64,000 bases of DNA from JBBIQS01 sp037442205. GTDB taxonomy: Bacteria > Myxococcota > Myxococcia > Myxococcales > UBA5297. A program made the translations under genes and the position numbers. Below the pieces are notes generated by a model, which was not told the origin of the DNA, ran no database searches, and saw only the letters and a program-made list of their open reading frames with translations. Each line of letters opens with the position of its first letter. The first letter of the stretch is position 1. The stretch spans positions 1-64,000 of the forward strand of contig JBBIQS010000021.1 of NCBI GenBank assembly GCA_037442205.1, in the 5' to 3' direction. Below, piece after piece: positions 26,505 to 35,249 of the stretch.

Positions 26505-27499
26505 GGCGCGCCCTTCACGCGGCCGGCCAGGACCTCTAGATCGAAGCCTTCGCGCTTGATGCGCAGGTCAAAATAGAAGACCACCATCGCCAGCAGGCCG
26601 AACGGCGTGATCGCCGCCGAGGCGAAGACCTGCAAAATGTCTCCGGGCAGCAGCGCCCAGAACGGAATCCGCGAGGGATCGTAGGCCTCGGGATTGAACG
26701 GCGAGACTCCGTAGGCTGCGGAGACCAGCATGTTGGGAAGCGAAGTGGTTACCGCCACCGCGATCGAGATGCAGAGGTTGACGGCGTAGACGATCGAGGC
26801 CCGCAGCTTGCTGCCGTCGAGGGCCGAAGGACCGGATCGGCCCGCCATCAGGCGTCCGCTGCGCCGGAGCGCGGCGAAAAGGGACAGCCGCTCGATCATC
26901 AGCACCTCGGTGACGAGCGCGAAGCGCAGCGCGAGGTAGAGCGTGGCCACCAGGGCGCCGAAGAGCGCCAGCCCGGTGGCCACGAGGACCCTGGCCACCG
27001 ACGAATTGCCCACCGGCGCGAAGAGAATCGCGACTCCGGGGAGCATCGCCAGCGCGCTCGCCAGCGCGATCAGCACCATCACCAGGAAGAAGGCGCCGAG
27101 AATCTGCAGAGAGCGGCCGAGCATCTCCTTGATCGCCTTCCCAGGTGCCACGCGCTCGCCCAGGAACGCCCGCGCTGCCGCGGATGCGTGGGCGGCAACA
27201 GCGAATTGATGGATGAGGAGCATCCCTCCGAATGCCAGGGCGAGCTGGCCGAGGAGGATCAGCACCGCAGAAAGCTCCGGCGCCTTGCCCAGGTGCGCCA
27301 GATTCTCGGTGAGCGACTGCATCCCCTTGCGCAGCGCGTACATCGGCGCCTGGAAGGCCAGCATCATCAGCAGAAGGCGGCTGAAATTGGCCCGGAAGAT
27401 GGCCAGCGCCCGATCCAGGACCTCGCCCAGGGTCATCGGGCGCAGCGAAGGGACCGCCGCGGTGGGCAGTTCGAGCGGCGAAGGAAGTGGCGCCACCAT
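26501..27499 (-). CDS. multi-spanning membrane protein, first gene of the MoxR operon
   Basis: A 332-residue integral membrane protein with about six hydrophobic segments and the N-terminal block PMTLGEVLDRALAIFRANF. That block is typical of membrane domains found with DUF58/MoxR loci and of glycerophosphoryl diester phosphodiesterase-type membrane domains. There is no enzymatic motif. The ATGA overlap with the DUF4129 gene ties it to the operon. It starts only just after the thiE stop, so thiSGE transcription may run into it. Confidence 0.72.
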   Translation of the reverse strand: MVAPLPSPLELPTAAVPSLRPMTLGEVLDRALAIFRANFSRLLLMMLAFQAPMYALRKGMQSLTENLAHLGKAPELSAVLILLGQLALAFGGMLLIHQFAVAAHASAAARAFLGERVAPGKAIKEMLGRSLQILGAFFLVMVLIALASALAMLPGVAILFAPVGNSSVARVLVATGLALFGALVATLYLALRFALVTEVLMIERLSLFAALRRSGRLMAGRSGPSALDGSKLRASIVYAVNLCISIAVAVTTSLPNMLVSAAYGVSPFNPEAYDPSRIPFWALLPGDILQVFASAAITPFGLLAMVVFYFDLRIKREGFDLEVLAGRVKGAP

Positions 27500-27501
27500 T
27501 T

Positions 27502-28149
27502 TCAGGTGCTCAGCGGGGGCGCGGCGCCGGCATCGAAGGAGTCGAGCAAGGCCCGCGCGGCCCGGCCGGGATCATGCGCCGAGATCACCGCGCGGATGCA
27601 AGCCACTCCCGCGAATCCTGCCGCGCGCAGGCCCCCGGCGTTCGACGGATCGATGCCGCCCAGCGCCACGATCGGCAGCCCGACCTTCCGCGCCCGCCCG
27701 AGCTCGTGCGTTCCCACCGGCGGACCGTACTGGGCCTTCGAAGGAGTGGCAAAGACCGGCCCCCACACGGCGAAGCTAGCTCCCGCGGCCCGCTCCTCGA
27801 GCTCCGCGGGCGAGTGGGAAGAGATTCCAATCAACTTCTGGGGTCCGAGCAGCCGCCGAACGTCCCGCGCCGGGATCGAGCCTTCCCCGAGGTGGACTCC
27901 GTCGGCCCCCAAGGCCAGCGCCACGTCGATCCGATCGTTGATCAGCAGCGCCGCGCCATGGCTCCGGCACACCGGTAGCAGCGATCGGCCCAATTCGAAG
28001 AGCGCTTTGCCGCCCAAGTCCTTCTCGCGCAGCTGGATCGCGACGCGAGCACCGCCGACGGCAGTGAGCGCCTGGTCGATGACCTCGGCGAGCGGTCGCT
28101 GGCAGGCCCGGCGATCGGTGATCAGGTAGAGCGCCGGGGGGCCGCTCAC
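27502..28149 (-). CDS. thiE: thiamine-phosphate synthase
   Basis: ThiE joins HMP-pyrophosphate with the thiazole phosphate to give thiamine phosphate. The 215-residue TIM-barrel protein shows YLITDRRAC at the start, QLREKDL, LLINDRIDVALALGADGVHLG, GISSHSPAEL, FAVWGPVFATPSK and VALGGIDPSNA, all canonical. The start is a GTG at 28149 that overlaps the thiG stop (GTGA), implying coupling. The shadow frame upstream is thiG in another phase. Confidence 0.94.
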   Translation of the reverse strand: MSGPPALYLITDRRACQRPLAEVIDQALTAVGGARVAIQLREKDLGGKALFELGRSLLPVCRSHGAALLINDRIDVALALGADGVHLGEGSIPARDVRRLLGPQKLIGISSHSPAELEERAAGASFAVWGPVFATPSKAQYGPPVGTHELGRARKVGLPIVALGGIDPSNAGGLRAAGFAGVACIRAVISAHDPGRAARALLDSFDAGAAPPLST

Positions 28150-28916
28150 CCGATCATTCCGTCGAGCGGGCTGGAGGCATTGCCGTAGAGCTTGCGCGGC
28201 ATGCGCCCGGCCAAAAACGCCTCGCGCCCGGCCTCGATCGCCTTCTTCATGGCGCTGGCCATCAGCACCGGGTCCTTGGCGGCGGCGATGGCGGTGTTCA
28301 TCAGCACGCCGTGGCAGCCCAGCTCGAGGGCGATGGCGGCGTCGGAGGCGGTGCCGACCCCGGCATCGACGATCACCGGCACCTTCACCGTCTCCAGGAT
28401 GATTCGGATGTTGTAGGGATTGCGGATTCCGAGCCCGGATCCGATGGGCGCGGCCAGCGGCATCACCGCCGCGCAGCCCGCGTCCTCCAGCTTCTTGCAG
28501 GCGATCGGGTCGTCGGTGATGTAGGGCAGCACGGTGAAGCCCTCCTTCACCAACACCCGCGCCGCCTTTAGCGTCTCCTCGACGTCGGGGAAGAGCGTCT
28601 TCTGGTCGCCGAGCACCTCGAGCTTGACCATGTCGCCCATCGACAGCTCGCGCGCCAGCTGGCAGGTGCGCACCGCCTCCTCGGCGGTGTAGCAGCCGGC
28701 CGTGTTGGGCAGCAGCGCCATGCTCTTGTCGATCCAATTGAGCATCGCGGCCTCGCCCTGGGCCTTGAGGTCCAGGCGGCGCACCGCCACGGTCACCACC
28801 TGGGCCCCCGAGGCCTGGTGGGCGGCCTTCATGGCGGCGAAATCCTTGTACTTGCCGGTGCCGATGAAGAGCCGGGAGCTGAATTCGTGCTTGCCGATCT
28901 TGAGGAGGTCCGCCAT
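28146..28916 (-). CDS. thiG: thiazole synthase
   Basis: ThiG builds the thiazole ring from deoxyxylulose phosphate, dehydroglycine and ThiS thiocarboxylate. The 256-residue barrel has FSSRLFIGTGKY, MVKLEVLGD with the Schiff-base lysine, VLPYITDDPIACKKLEDAG, PLAAPIGSGLGI, PVIVDAGVGTASDAA and GVLMNTAIAAAKDP, all conserved. Two ATGs lie six bases apart; the second (28916) has GGAG at the right spacing and is chosen. The dehydroglycine source (thiO or thiH) and thiF are not in the window. Confidence 0.96.
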   Translation of the reverse strand: MADLLKIGKHEFSSRLFIGTGKYKDFAAMKAAHQASGAQVVTVAVRRLDLKAQGEAAMLNWIDKSMALLPNTAGCYTAEEAVRTCQLARELSMGDMVKLEVLGDQKTLFPDVEETLKAARVLVKEGFTVLPYITDDPIACKKLEDAGCAAVMPLAAPIGSGLGIRNPYNIRIILETVKVPVIVDAGVGTASDAAIALELGCHGVLMNTAIAAAKDPVLMASAMKKAIEAGREAFLAGRMPRKLYGNASSPLDGMIG

Positions 28917-28967
28917 CGCCATCTCCAGCGCGGTCCCGCGCTCGGCGGACCGCCTTTGTGCCGCCGT

Positions 28968-29168
28968 TTACCCGCCGCCGACGAAGGTGACGACCTCGAT
29001 CTTGTCGCCGTCGCTGAGCCTGAGCTCAGGATGCTCGGCGCGCTTGACCACTCGCAGGTTCACCTCGACCGCCACCCGCTCGGCGGTGATTCCCAGGTGC
29101 GCGAGGAGCCCGCGAACGGTGAGCCCGTCGGGAAATTGCTCCTGTTGGCCGTTCACCGTCAGCGTCAT
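28968..29168 (-). CDS. thiS: sulfur carrier protein ThiS
   Basis: A 66-residue ubiquitin-like protein that ends in the required di-glycine (TFVGGG, stop). The C-terminal glycine is adenylated and thiocarboxylated to deliver sulfur to ThiG. It is first of thiS-thiG-thiE. There is no Shine-Dalgarno before the ATG at 29168, and the candidate promoter lies so close that the messenger may be leaderless. Confidence 0.93.
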   Translation of the reverse strand: MTLTVNGQQEQFPDGLTVRGLLAHLGITAERVAVEVNLRVVKRAEHPELRLSDGDKIEVVTFVGGG

Positions 29169-29176
29169 GGCGGCTG

Positions 29177-29206
29177 TAGATAGGCTTTCGCCCGCACCCC
29201 TGTCAA
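29177..29206 (-). promoter_or_regulatory. possible thiSGE promoter
   Basis: On the minus strand a perfect TTGACA (29206-29201) is followed 18 bases later by TATCTA (29182-29177), a weak -10. Initiation would fall about two bases before the thiS ATG. No TPP-riboswitch core was recognised in the gap. Confidence 0.35.
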
Positions 29207-29303
29207 CGCCCGAGCAGCCCTCCCGGTCGCCTGCTGAAATCCGAGTCGCGCTTGACCGGCCACCGAACCGCCCCCTAGCATCCGCCAACAACGGGGAGTG
29301 ACC

Positions 29304-29990
29304 ATGCGCCATCGCGACATGCTGAAGAACGTGTCGATCTTCTCCGACCTCTCGGAGGGCGCACTGGGCAGCATCGAGCGCCTGGTCGTCGAGAAGCGCT
29401 TCCACCGGGACAGCATCATCGTCAGCCAGGAGGATTCGGGCGACGCGCTGTACGTGGTGACCGGCGGCAAGGTCAAAGTGGTGCTCTACGGCCGCTCGGG
29501 GCGCGAGGTGATCCTCTCGATCTTCGGTCCCGGCGAGTTCTTCGGCGAGATGTCGCTGCTCGACAACCAGCCGCGCAGCGCCAACGTGCTGGCTCTCGAG
29601 GATTCGACGCTGCTGGTGCTCGAGCGGCGGGCTTTTGCCGAGCACCTGCAGCAGTATCCACGCACCGCCCTCAACATTCTGGCCGAGATGAGCCGCAGGC
29701 TGCGGCGCGCCGACGCGGTGATCGGAAATCTGGCGCTGCTCGACGTCTACGGCCGGGTAGCCCGCTTCCTGCGCGAGCTGGCCCGGCGCGAAGGAGAGCA
29801 GATCGGCGGGGCGGTGGTCATCCGCCAGCGGCCGACCCAGCAGGAGATCGCCTCGATGATCGGCACCTCGCGCGAGACGGTCTCGCGGGCGCTCTCCGAG
29901 TTCCAGCGCCGCGGCTACGTCGAGATGACCGGCAAGCGGATCGCGCTGCGCAACGGCTTCCTGGCCGACGACGAGATGGTCGAGGAGTGA
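29304..29990 (+). CDS. Crp/Fnr family transcriptional regulator
   Basis: A 228-residue regulator: an N-terminal cyclic-nucleotide-binding-type barrel (IFSDLSEGAL to about 120, including FGEMSLLDNQPRSANVLA), a dimerisation helix (about 120-145) and a C-terminal winged helix with TQQEIASMIGTSRETVSRAL. The FGE-x-S-L-L-(5)-R-S phosphate-binding cassette is close to that of cAMP binders, but the ligand is unproven. There are no Fnr-type cysteines. The ATG at 29304 has GGGGAG at good spacing; a GTG two codons earlier is too close to that site. Confidence 0.92.
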   Translation: MRHRDMLKNVSIFSDLSEGALGSIERLVVEKRFHRDSIIVSQEDSGDALYVVTGGKVKVVLYGRSGREVILSIFGPGEFFGEMSLLDNQPRSANVLALEDSTLLVLERRAFAEHLQQYPRTALNILAEMSRRLRRADAVIGNLALLDVYGRVARFLRELARREGEQIGGAVVIRQRPTQQEIASMIGTSRETVSRALSEFQRRGYVEMTGKRIALRNGFLADDEMVEE

Positions 29991-30002
29991 CGGCAGCGCC
30001 GG

Positions 30003-30758
30003 TCAGAACGTCCCGGTGACGCCCACCCCGCCTGGCGCCGCGGTCAGCTGCAGGCGCCGGTGGTTGGCCAGCACCGCCCCGCGCCCGAGAAGGATCCCGA
30101 TGGTTCCTCCGGCCAGCACGTCGCTGGGCCAGTGCCACTGCCGCTTGATCACCGACAGCCCGACCAGCGCCGCCAGCGGATAGGCCACCGGAGCCAGGCT
30201 CGGGTACTCGCTGCTGAGCACGGTAGCGGTGGCGAAGGCGGCCATGGTGTGCCCGGAGGGGAAGGCGTCGTCGCTGAAGCGCTGGAAGAAGCGCTTCTCC
30301 GTCTCGTCCACCGACGGCCGGGGCACGCGGAAGATGTGCTTGCCGGTCTGGGACACGATCGCCGCGGCGGCCAGCGCCTCGATTCCCTCCAGCGCGGTGC
30401 GCCGGGCCTTGCCGTCGCCCACCGCGAAGGCGCCGAACAGCATGAGGTCCACCAGCCCGTCGCCCAGCAGCAGCGTGGTGTTGAACACCGACTGCCCGCG
30501 CCAGGTCCACTTCACGTTGCGGGCGATCGCCCCGTAGAGCGGCACGTCCACCGCCAGCAGCACCGCGGTTCCCGCCGCCGCCGCCGAGGTGAGCCAGGCC
30601 TCGGTCCCTTCGAGCTGGAACGGGCGGGTCATCATCAGCGCCATGTCGCTCAGCACGTCCACGCCGTCGGTCCCGTGGGGAGCGGGCAGGATCGGGTCGG
30701 CCGGGAGGACCGGGGCGGCGGAGACGCCGAGGGCGAGCAGGGCTGCGGCAAGAGACAT
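30003..30758 (-). CDS. PAP2 (phosphatidic acid phosphatase type 2) family protein
   Basis: A 251-residue membrane protein with a signal or first membrane segment and about five more hydrophobic stretches. Motif 1 (K-x6-RP) is KHIFRVPRP and motif 2 is PSGHT. Motif 3 keeps the histidine and aspartate (QWHWPSDVLAG), but the arginine expected six residues before the histidine is a valine (SVIKRQWH). This may lower or change activity. It converges with the Crp/Fnr gene with only 12 bases between stops. Confidence 0.85.
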   Translation of the reverse strand: MSLAAALLALGVSAAPVLPADPILPAPHGTDGVDVLSDMALMMTRPFQLEGTEAWLTSAAAAGTAVLLAVDVPLYGAIARNVKWTWRGQSVFNTTLLLGDGLVDLMLFGAFAVGDGKARRTALEGIEALAAAAIVSQTGKHIFRVPRPSVDETEKRFFQRFSDDAFPSGHTMAAFATATVLSSEYPSLAPVAYPLAALVGLSVIKRQWHWPSDVLAGGTIGILLGRGAVLANHRRLQLTAAPGGVGVTGTF

Positions 30759-30838
30759 CGAGGGTCCTTCGGACGAGTGGGGCGGGATAGTTAGCAGAGT
30801 TGCCCGCCCGACTTGTAGCCCGGCGAGCGGGCGCGCGC

Positions 30839-30879
30839 CAAAACGAAGGCGCCGAAGCCCGCTCCGGGCTCCGGCGCCT
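30839..30879 (-). terminator. intrinsic terminator after the class I aldolase gene
   Basis: Reading the minus strand after the aldolase stop: a strong hairpin with GGCGCCGGAGCCCG pairing with CGGGCTTCGGCGCC (one mispair), then TTCGTTTTGG. Confidence 0.75.
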
Positions 30880-30903
30880 CCGAGAATCAGCCAGGAATTG
30901 CGG

Positions 30904-31824
30904 CTACTTGCCCTGGTAGACGGCCATCACGTCCTTGAGGAGCTTGACCGCCTCGTCGTGGGGGCGCTGGAAGGCGTTGCGGCCCATGATGCTGCCGAAG
31001 GAGCCGCCGTCGCGCAGCCCGCGGATCTCCTCCAGCACCTCGGCGGTGCCCTTCGACTCGCCGCCGGAGAAGATCACGATCCGCTTGCCGCCGAACGACG
31101 ACTGCACCACGTGGCGCACCCGGTCGGCCAGGGTCTTGGTGGGGATGTTGTACTTCTCGAAGACCTTCTTGGCCTCCGGCTGCTCGATGTGCTCCTTGGG
31201 CGGCTTGACCTTGATGATGTGGGCGCCGAGCTGGGCGGCGATCTGCGCGGCGTAGCCGGCCACGTCCACCGCGGTCTCGCCGTCCTTGGACAGGCCGGTG
31301 CCGCGGGGGTAGCTCCACACCACCACCGCCAGGCCCTTGCGCTTGGCCTCGATGGTCAGCTCGCGCAGGTCCTCGTACATCTTGGTGCGCTGCCCCGAGC
31401 CCGGGTAGATGGTGTAGCCGATGGCCGCGCAGCCCAGCCGCAGCGCGTCCTCGATCGAGCCGGTGACCGCGCTCAGCGGCTGGTCCATCTTGGCCAGGGT
31501 GTCGGAGTTGTTGAGCTTGAGGATCAGCGGGATCTGCCCGGCGAACTTGGCGGCACCGGCCTCGAGGAAGCCCAGCGGAGCGGCGTAGGCGTTGCAGCCG
31601 GAGTCGATGGCCAGCTGGAAGTGGTAGTCGGGGTCGTAGCCGGCCGGGTTGGGGCCGAAGGAGCGGACCGGGCCGTGCTCGAAGCCCTGGTCCACCGGCA
31701 GGATCACCATTTTGCCGGTGCCGGCCAGGGTGCCATGGTTGAGCAGGCGGGCCAGGTTGGTGAGAGTCCCCGGGTTGTCCGAGGCATACCAGGAGAGAAT
31801 CTGCTTCACGCGGTCGGTCATCAT
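30904..31824 (-). CDS. fbaB: class I fructose-bisphosphate aldolase (DhnA/FbaB type)
   Basis: Archaeal-type class I aldolase that cleaves fructose-1,6-bisphosphate through a lysine Schiff base. The 306-residue protein shows the DhnA-family blocks MVILPVDQGFEHGP, PLILKLNNSDTL, GYTIYPGS, VVWSYPRG, IIKVKPP with the likely catalytic lysine, and VIFSGGESKG. The ATG at 31824 follows GGAGGAAGG; a second ATG directly follows. It has its own terminator and no glycolytic neighbours, so it is probably a single-gene unit. It is not close enough to the microcompartment genes to be assigned to them. Confidence 0.92.
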   Translation of the reverse strand: MMTDRVKQILSWYASDNPGTLTNLARLLNHGTLAGTGKMVILPVDQGFEHGPVRSFGPNPAGYDPDYHFQLAIDSGCNAYAAPLGFLEAGAAKFAGQIPLILKLNNSDTLAKMDQPLSAVTGSIEDALRLGCAAIGYTIYPGSGQRTKMYEDLRELTIEAKRKGLAVVVWSYPRGTGLSKDGETAVDVAGYAAQIAAQLGAHIIKVKPPKEHIEQPEAKKVFEKYNIPTKTLADRVRHVVQSSFGGKRIVIFSGGESKGTAEVLEEIRGLRDGGSFGSIMGRNAFQRPHDEAVKLLKDVMAVYQGK

Positions 31825-32037
31825 GGGCCTTCCTCCGATGTCTGTGACGTTCGGCCCGCTGCCTGAGCTGGCGTCCGCCAGCCCTCCGGATTCTCGAGGC
31901 GTCGAGGCCGTCCTTCGAGGCGGCGGCATCATGCCCCGACGCCCCAGGGGCGAACAAGCAAACTCCACATCGCGCCCCAAGCATGTTCATCGACGCCGTG
32001 GCGCACTGCGGCGAGACAGGCGAGGCACCCGCTCGCC

Positions 32038-34581
32038 TCAGCCGGCGGAGGGCGGGCGCGGCGGTGAAGCGGGCAGCAGCAGGGTGAGCTCGGTGCCGCT
32101 GCCCACCCGGCTGGCGACGCTGATCCTGCCGCCGTGCTTCTCGACGATGCCATGGACGATGGCCAGCCCCAGCCCGGTGCCCTCGCCGACCGGCTTGGTG
32201 GTGAAGAAGGGCTCGAAGATCTTGGAGAGCGCCTCGGGCGGGATGCCGGCGCCGGTGTCGGCCACGCGGATCTCGATCCCGGCCTCCGCCGCCTTGCTCG
32301 ACACGCGGATGGTGCCCCGCCCCTGAATCGCCTGGGCGGCGTTCTTGAGCAGGTTCATGAAGACCTGGGTCATCGGGCCAGGCTCGCACCACAGTGGCCC
32401 GGGGGCCTGCAGGTCCTTGACCAGCTCGATCCGATCCTTGAGATCGTGGCGCAGCAGCGCCGCGGCGTCGTCCACCAGCCGCTCGAGCTCCACCGGCTCG
32501 GGCTTGGAGTCAGCGCTCTGCCGGGAGAAGTCGCGCAGGGCGCGGACGATGGCCACCATCCGCGTCACCCCGTTGCCCATCACCCGCAGCATGTCTTCGA
32601 GGTCGGCCAACTCCTTGGGGGCCTCGGTCCGCTTCGTCTCGCCCGCCGCCGGGCCGAGCTGCGCCGCCTGGGCCAGCGCCTCCACCGACTGCTTGAGCGG
32701 CGGCAGCGCGTTCTGCACGAAGTTCAGCGGGTTGTTCAGTTCGTGGGCGATGCCCGCCACCAGCCGGCCCAGCGAAGCCATCTTCTCGGCGTGGACGACC
32801 TCTTCCCGGGCATCGTGGAGGGCGGCCAGCGCGCCGGCCAGCTCGTCGTTGGCCTTCTCCAGCTCGCCGGTGCGATCGCGGACACGTGTCTCCAGCGAGG
32901 CGTTGAGCTCCTCGAAGGAACGGATCTTGGCCGACAGCTCGCGGCGGGCGTACTCCATGGCCCCGGCCAGCTCGCCCAGCTCGTCGGAATCGGGCGGGGG
33001 GATGGGCCGGCTCAGCTCGCCCTTGCCGATCAGCCGGGCCCCGCGGGCCAGCGCGCTCAGCGGGGCCGAGAGTTCCTGGATCGCCACCATCACGAACCCG
33101 GCGCAGGCCAGCAGCGTGGCGGCGAAGATGACCAGCAGCGCCAGCGCGGTGTCCGCCTGACCGGGATCTCGCCAGCCCTTGAGCACCCCCAACGCAAGCT
33201 CGGGCGACAGCGGGGCGAAGGCGATCGACGCGCGCAGCCGGGGAAGCGGCCCGTGCATCGGCTCGCCGGCGGCGAGGGCCTCGACCATCCGCGCGGGAAG
33301 CTCGAAGCCCTTTTCGCCCTGCACCGCCCCGGCGCGCACCGCCACCACCCGCTCGCGGGGCGACGAGAGCTTGCGTGCCAGCGCCTCCAGCCGTGCGCCG
33401 TCTTCGCCCGCCTCCTCGAGCAGCTTGTCGCGGCGGGCGGTCAGCAGCGCGTCCCGGCGGGCCATGGCCTCGGCGTCGGCGGCCGCGGCGATGAACCGCT
33501 CGTGCTCGGAGAGGATGGTCAGGAAGGCGAAGGTGCCGCCGAAGGCGAGCAGCGCCCCCAGGGCGATGCCCAGCTTGTGGCGCAGCGAGAAGCGGCCGCG
33601 CTGGGGTTGCGCCTCCTCGGCCACCAGCGACAGCGCCGCCGCCTCGCGCACCGGCTGCAGGATTCGCCGGTGCCAGGCGGCCTGGTAGGGGAGCATCCCG
33701 ACGGCGATGGCGGCGATGGCCGCGAAGACCTGCAGCCCCTCCGACGGCAGGCCTTGCCGGGACTGGTAGAGGAAGCCGGTGAGCGCCGCGCCCAAAACCC
33801 AGGAGAGGAAGGTGGCGGCGGCGGTGCGGTAGGGAAGGGCGCTGACGATGCGCAGCGCCTCGGCGGCCGAGGTCGGCGTCCCCTGGTGGCGCTCGGGGAC
33901 CAGGAACGGCAGCAGCGGGCGGCTGGCGCGGTAGACGTCGAAGGTCAGCAGGCCGATGGTGAGGACCAGCACCAGCGGGGCGACGGCCATGCCGCCGGCG
34001 AACTCGCGGCTGGGCAGCCCGAGGACGAGGCGGAAGTAGACCGAGACCGCCAGCACGCCGCTCACGCTGGCGAGCACGGTGGAGACGAAGAGCCGCTCGC
34101 GCAGGCAGCGGGCGAGGTAGCGCAAGGGCTCCTCGGCGAAGAGCAGGTCGGCCTTCGGTTGCAGGAGGTGCCGATAGACGAGGGCGCGGAGGACGTTGGT
34201 GGCGAAGCCGACCGAAACCACCGCCCCGGCGATGATCGCCGTGGCCTCGGCGCCCAGCCCGGCGATGCCGGCCAGGGTCGGCGCCAGCAGCAGGCCCAGC
34301 CCTCCGACCGCCAGGGTGCGGAAGAGCAGCGCCCGGCGCGGGAAGCGGACCACCGCCTCCCGGGCAGGCTCGAGTCCCAGCTCGCCGTCCAGGCCCTTGA
34401 TCCAGCGGTTGGAGAAGTAGGCCCAGTAGAGGGTGGAGACCCCGAGGATGGGCGCCAGCGAGGCGGCGGCGGCGATGGCCTCGGCCCGGGTCAGCGAGAA
34501 GAACACGAAGAGCAGCAGCGCGTCGGCGCCGAGCTCGACGGCGGTGAACAGCACTCCGGCGAGGAAGAGCTTGCGTCTCAC
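32038..34581 (-). CDS. orphan hybrid-free sensor histidine kinase with multi-spanning N-terminus
   Basis: An 847-residue kinase. Residues 1 to about 330 hold roughly eight membrane segments of no sensor family I recognise. Another membrane segment (about 345-365) precedes a periplasmic domain, then a last membrane segment, a HAMP domain (PDSDELGELAGAMEY), a coiled coil, the H-box LVAGIAHELNNPLNFVQNA, and an ATPase with N-box FMNLLKNAAQA, G1 DTGAGI, F-box FEPFFTTK and G2 GTGLGLAI. All catalytic motifs are intact. The start is GTG at 34581; the frame extends further but into the divergent gene. No response regulator adjoins it. Confidence 0.88.
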   Translation of the reverse strand: MRRKLFLAGVLFTAVELGADALLLFVFFSLTRAEAIAAAASLAPILGVSTLYWAYFSNRWIKGLDGELGLEPAREAVVRFPRRALLFRTLAVGGLGLLLAPTLAGIAGLGAEATAIIAGAVVSVGFATNVLRALVYRHLLQPKADLLFAEEPLRYLARCLRERLFVSTVLASVSGVLAVSVYFRLVLGLPSREFAGGMAVAPLVLVLTIGLLTFDVYRASRPLLPFLVPERHQGTPTSAAEALRIVSALPYRTAAATFLSWVLGAALTGFLYQSRQGLPSEGLQVFAAIAAIAVGMLPYQAAWHRRILQPVREAAALSLVAEEAQPQRGRFSLRHKLGIALGALLAFGGTFAFLTILSEHERFIAAAADAEAMARRDALLTARRDKLLEEAGEDGARLEALARKLSSPRERVVAVRAGAVQGEKGFELPARMVEALAAGEPMHGPLPRLRASIAFAPLSPELALGVLKGWRDPGQADTALALLVIFAATLLACAGFVMVAIQELSAPLSALARGARLIGKGELSRPIPPPDSDELGELAGAMEYARRELSAKIRSFEELNASLETRVRDRTGELEKANDELAGALAALHDAREEVVHAEKMASLGRLVAGIAHELNNPLNFVQNALPPLKQSVEALAQAAQLGPAAGETKRTEAPKELADLEDMLRVMGNGVTRMVAIVRALRDFSRQSADSKPEPVELERLVDDAAALLRHDLKDRIELVKDLQAPGPLWCEPGPMTQVFMNLLKNAAQAIQGRGTIRVSSKAAEAGIEIRVADTGAGIPPEALSKIFEPFFTTKPVGEGTGLGLAIVHGIVEKHGGRISVASRVGSGTELTLLLPASPPRPPSAG

Positions 34582-34759
34582 GGGGCGGGCATCATACCCG
34601 CATTCGCTCGTGCTTCCGGATGGAAGGCCTGCCCTCGTGACGCTGGCTTGGCGGCGTGTCGGCAGGGGCTCGACAGCACTCCCTCCAGCGGGCAACGAGG
34701 CTCCGGCTGGCCACATCTGATTCTTTGGGCGGCCGATCTGCGCCGCCGGGGGGGATTCC

Positions 34760-35173
34760 ATGGACGCGGGCAGCGGGAGGGACTCGCGAATCGGGCTGTA
34801 CGCGATCTCGGGAGTGTTGACGGCGATCTTTCTATTCGCGGGAGGGTTCGCGCTGAGCAACGCGCCTCAGGCCGTCGCCGGCGTCGCACGCTACGGCTAT
34901 CCGCATTGGTTCCTGTTCGTCGTCGGAGCAGTGGAGGTCCTGAGCGCGATTGCACTGTGGGTGCCGCGCATCCGCGTGCTCGGCGCCCTGGGAATCTGCG
35001 CGATCATGGTGGGGGCAGTGATCACACACCTGACGCACGGCGAGGCTCGTGTGATCCCGATTCCGATCGCGTTGCTGATCCTGTCGGCGACAGTGGCCTA
35101 CGCCCGTCGCGACGAGATCCCGGCGCTGCTGGGCCGGGCGGCGCGGACGGCCCCGCGCAGCGTGCATCCTTGA
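34760..35173 (+). CDS. DoxX-like membrane protein
   Basis: A 137-residue protein with four hydrophobic segments in the DoxX family pattern (ISGVLTAIFLFAGGFAL, FLFVVGAVEVLSAIALWVP, LGALGICAIMVGAVITHL, IPIALLILSATVAYA). DoxX-like proteins are linked to redox or quinone processes in some bacteria, but nothing here fixes a role. It ends at a strong hairpin shared with the convergent lipoprotein gene. Confidence 0.78.
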   Translation: MDAGSGRDSRIGLYAISGVLTAIFLFAGGFALSNAPQAVAGVARYGYPHWFLFVVGAVEVLSAIALWVPRIRVLGALGICAIMVGAVITHLTHGEARVIPIPIALLILSATVAYARRDEIPALLGRAARTAPRSVHP

Positions 35174-35197
35174 AGCTGGTCTCTGGTAGCAGGAGTT

Positions 35198-35230
35198 CCC
35201 GCTGAGCCTCCCGAAGAGAGGCTCAGCGGG
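35198..35230. terminator. bidirectional hairpin between convergent genes
   Basis: CCCGCTGAGCCTC (35198-35210) and GAGGCTCAGCGGG (35218-35230) form a perfect 13-bp stem with a seven-base loop. It lies between the stops of the DoxX-like gene and the PstS-like lipoprotein gene. No clear T tract follows on either strand. Confidence 0.6.
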
Positions 35231-35249
35231 TGCTCGGACGCGGCATCGC

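Noticed and set aside
29169..29303. TPP riboswitch upstream of thiSGE
   Set aside because: The characteristic CUGAGA and ACCUGA core segments are not found on the minus strand of the gap, and the promoter candidate leaves no room for a leader.
30904..31824. The class I aldolase as the missing signature enzyme of the microcompartment
   Set aside because: It is 15 kb away, monocistronic with its own terminator, lacks an encapsulation-peptide-like extension and matches FbaB.
32134..35205. A 1,023-codon plus-strand open frame
   Set aside because: It is antisense to the orphan histidine kinase, has kinase-shadow composition (Arg/Gly/Gln/His-rich), no family match and no ribosome site.
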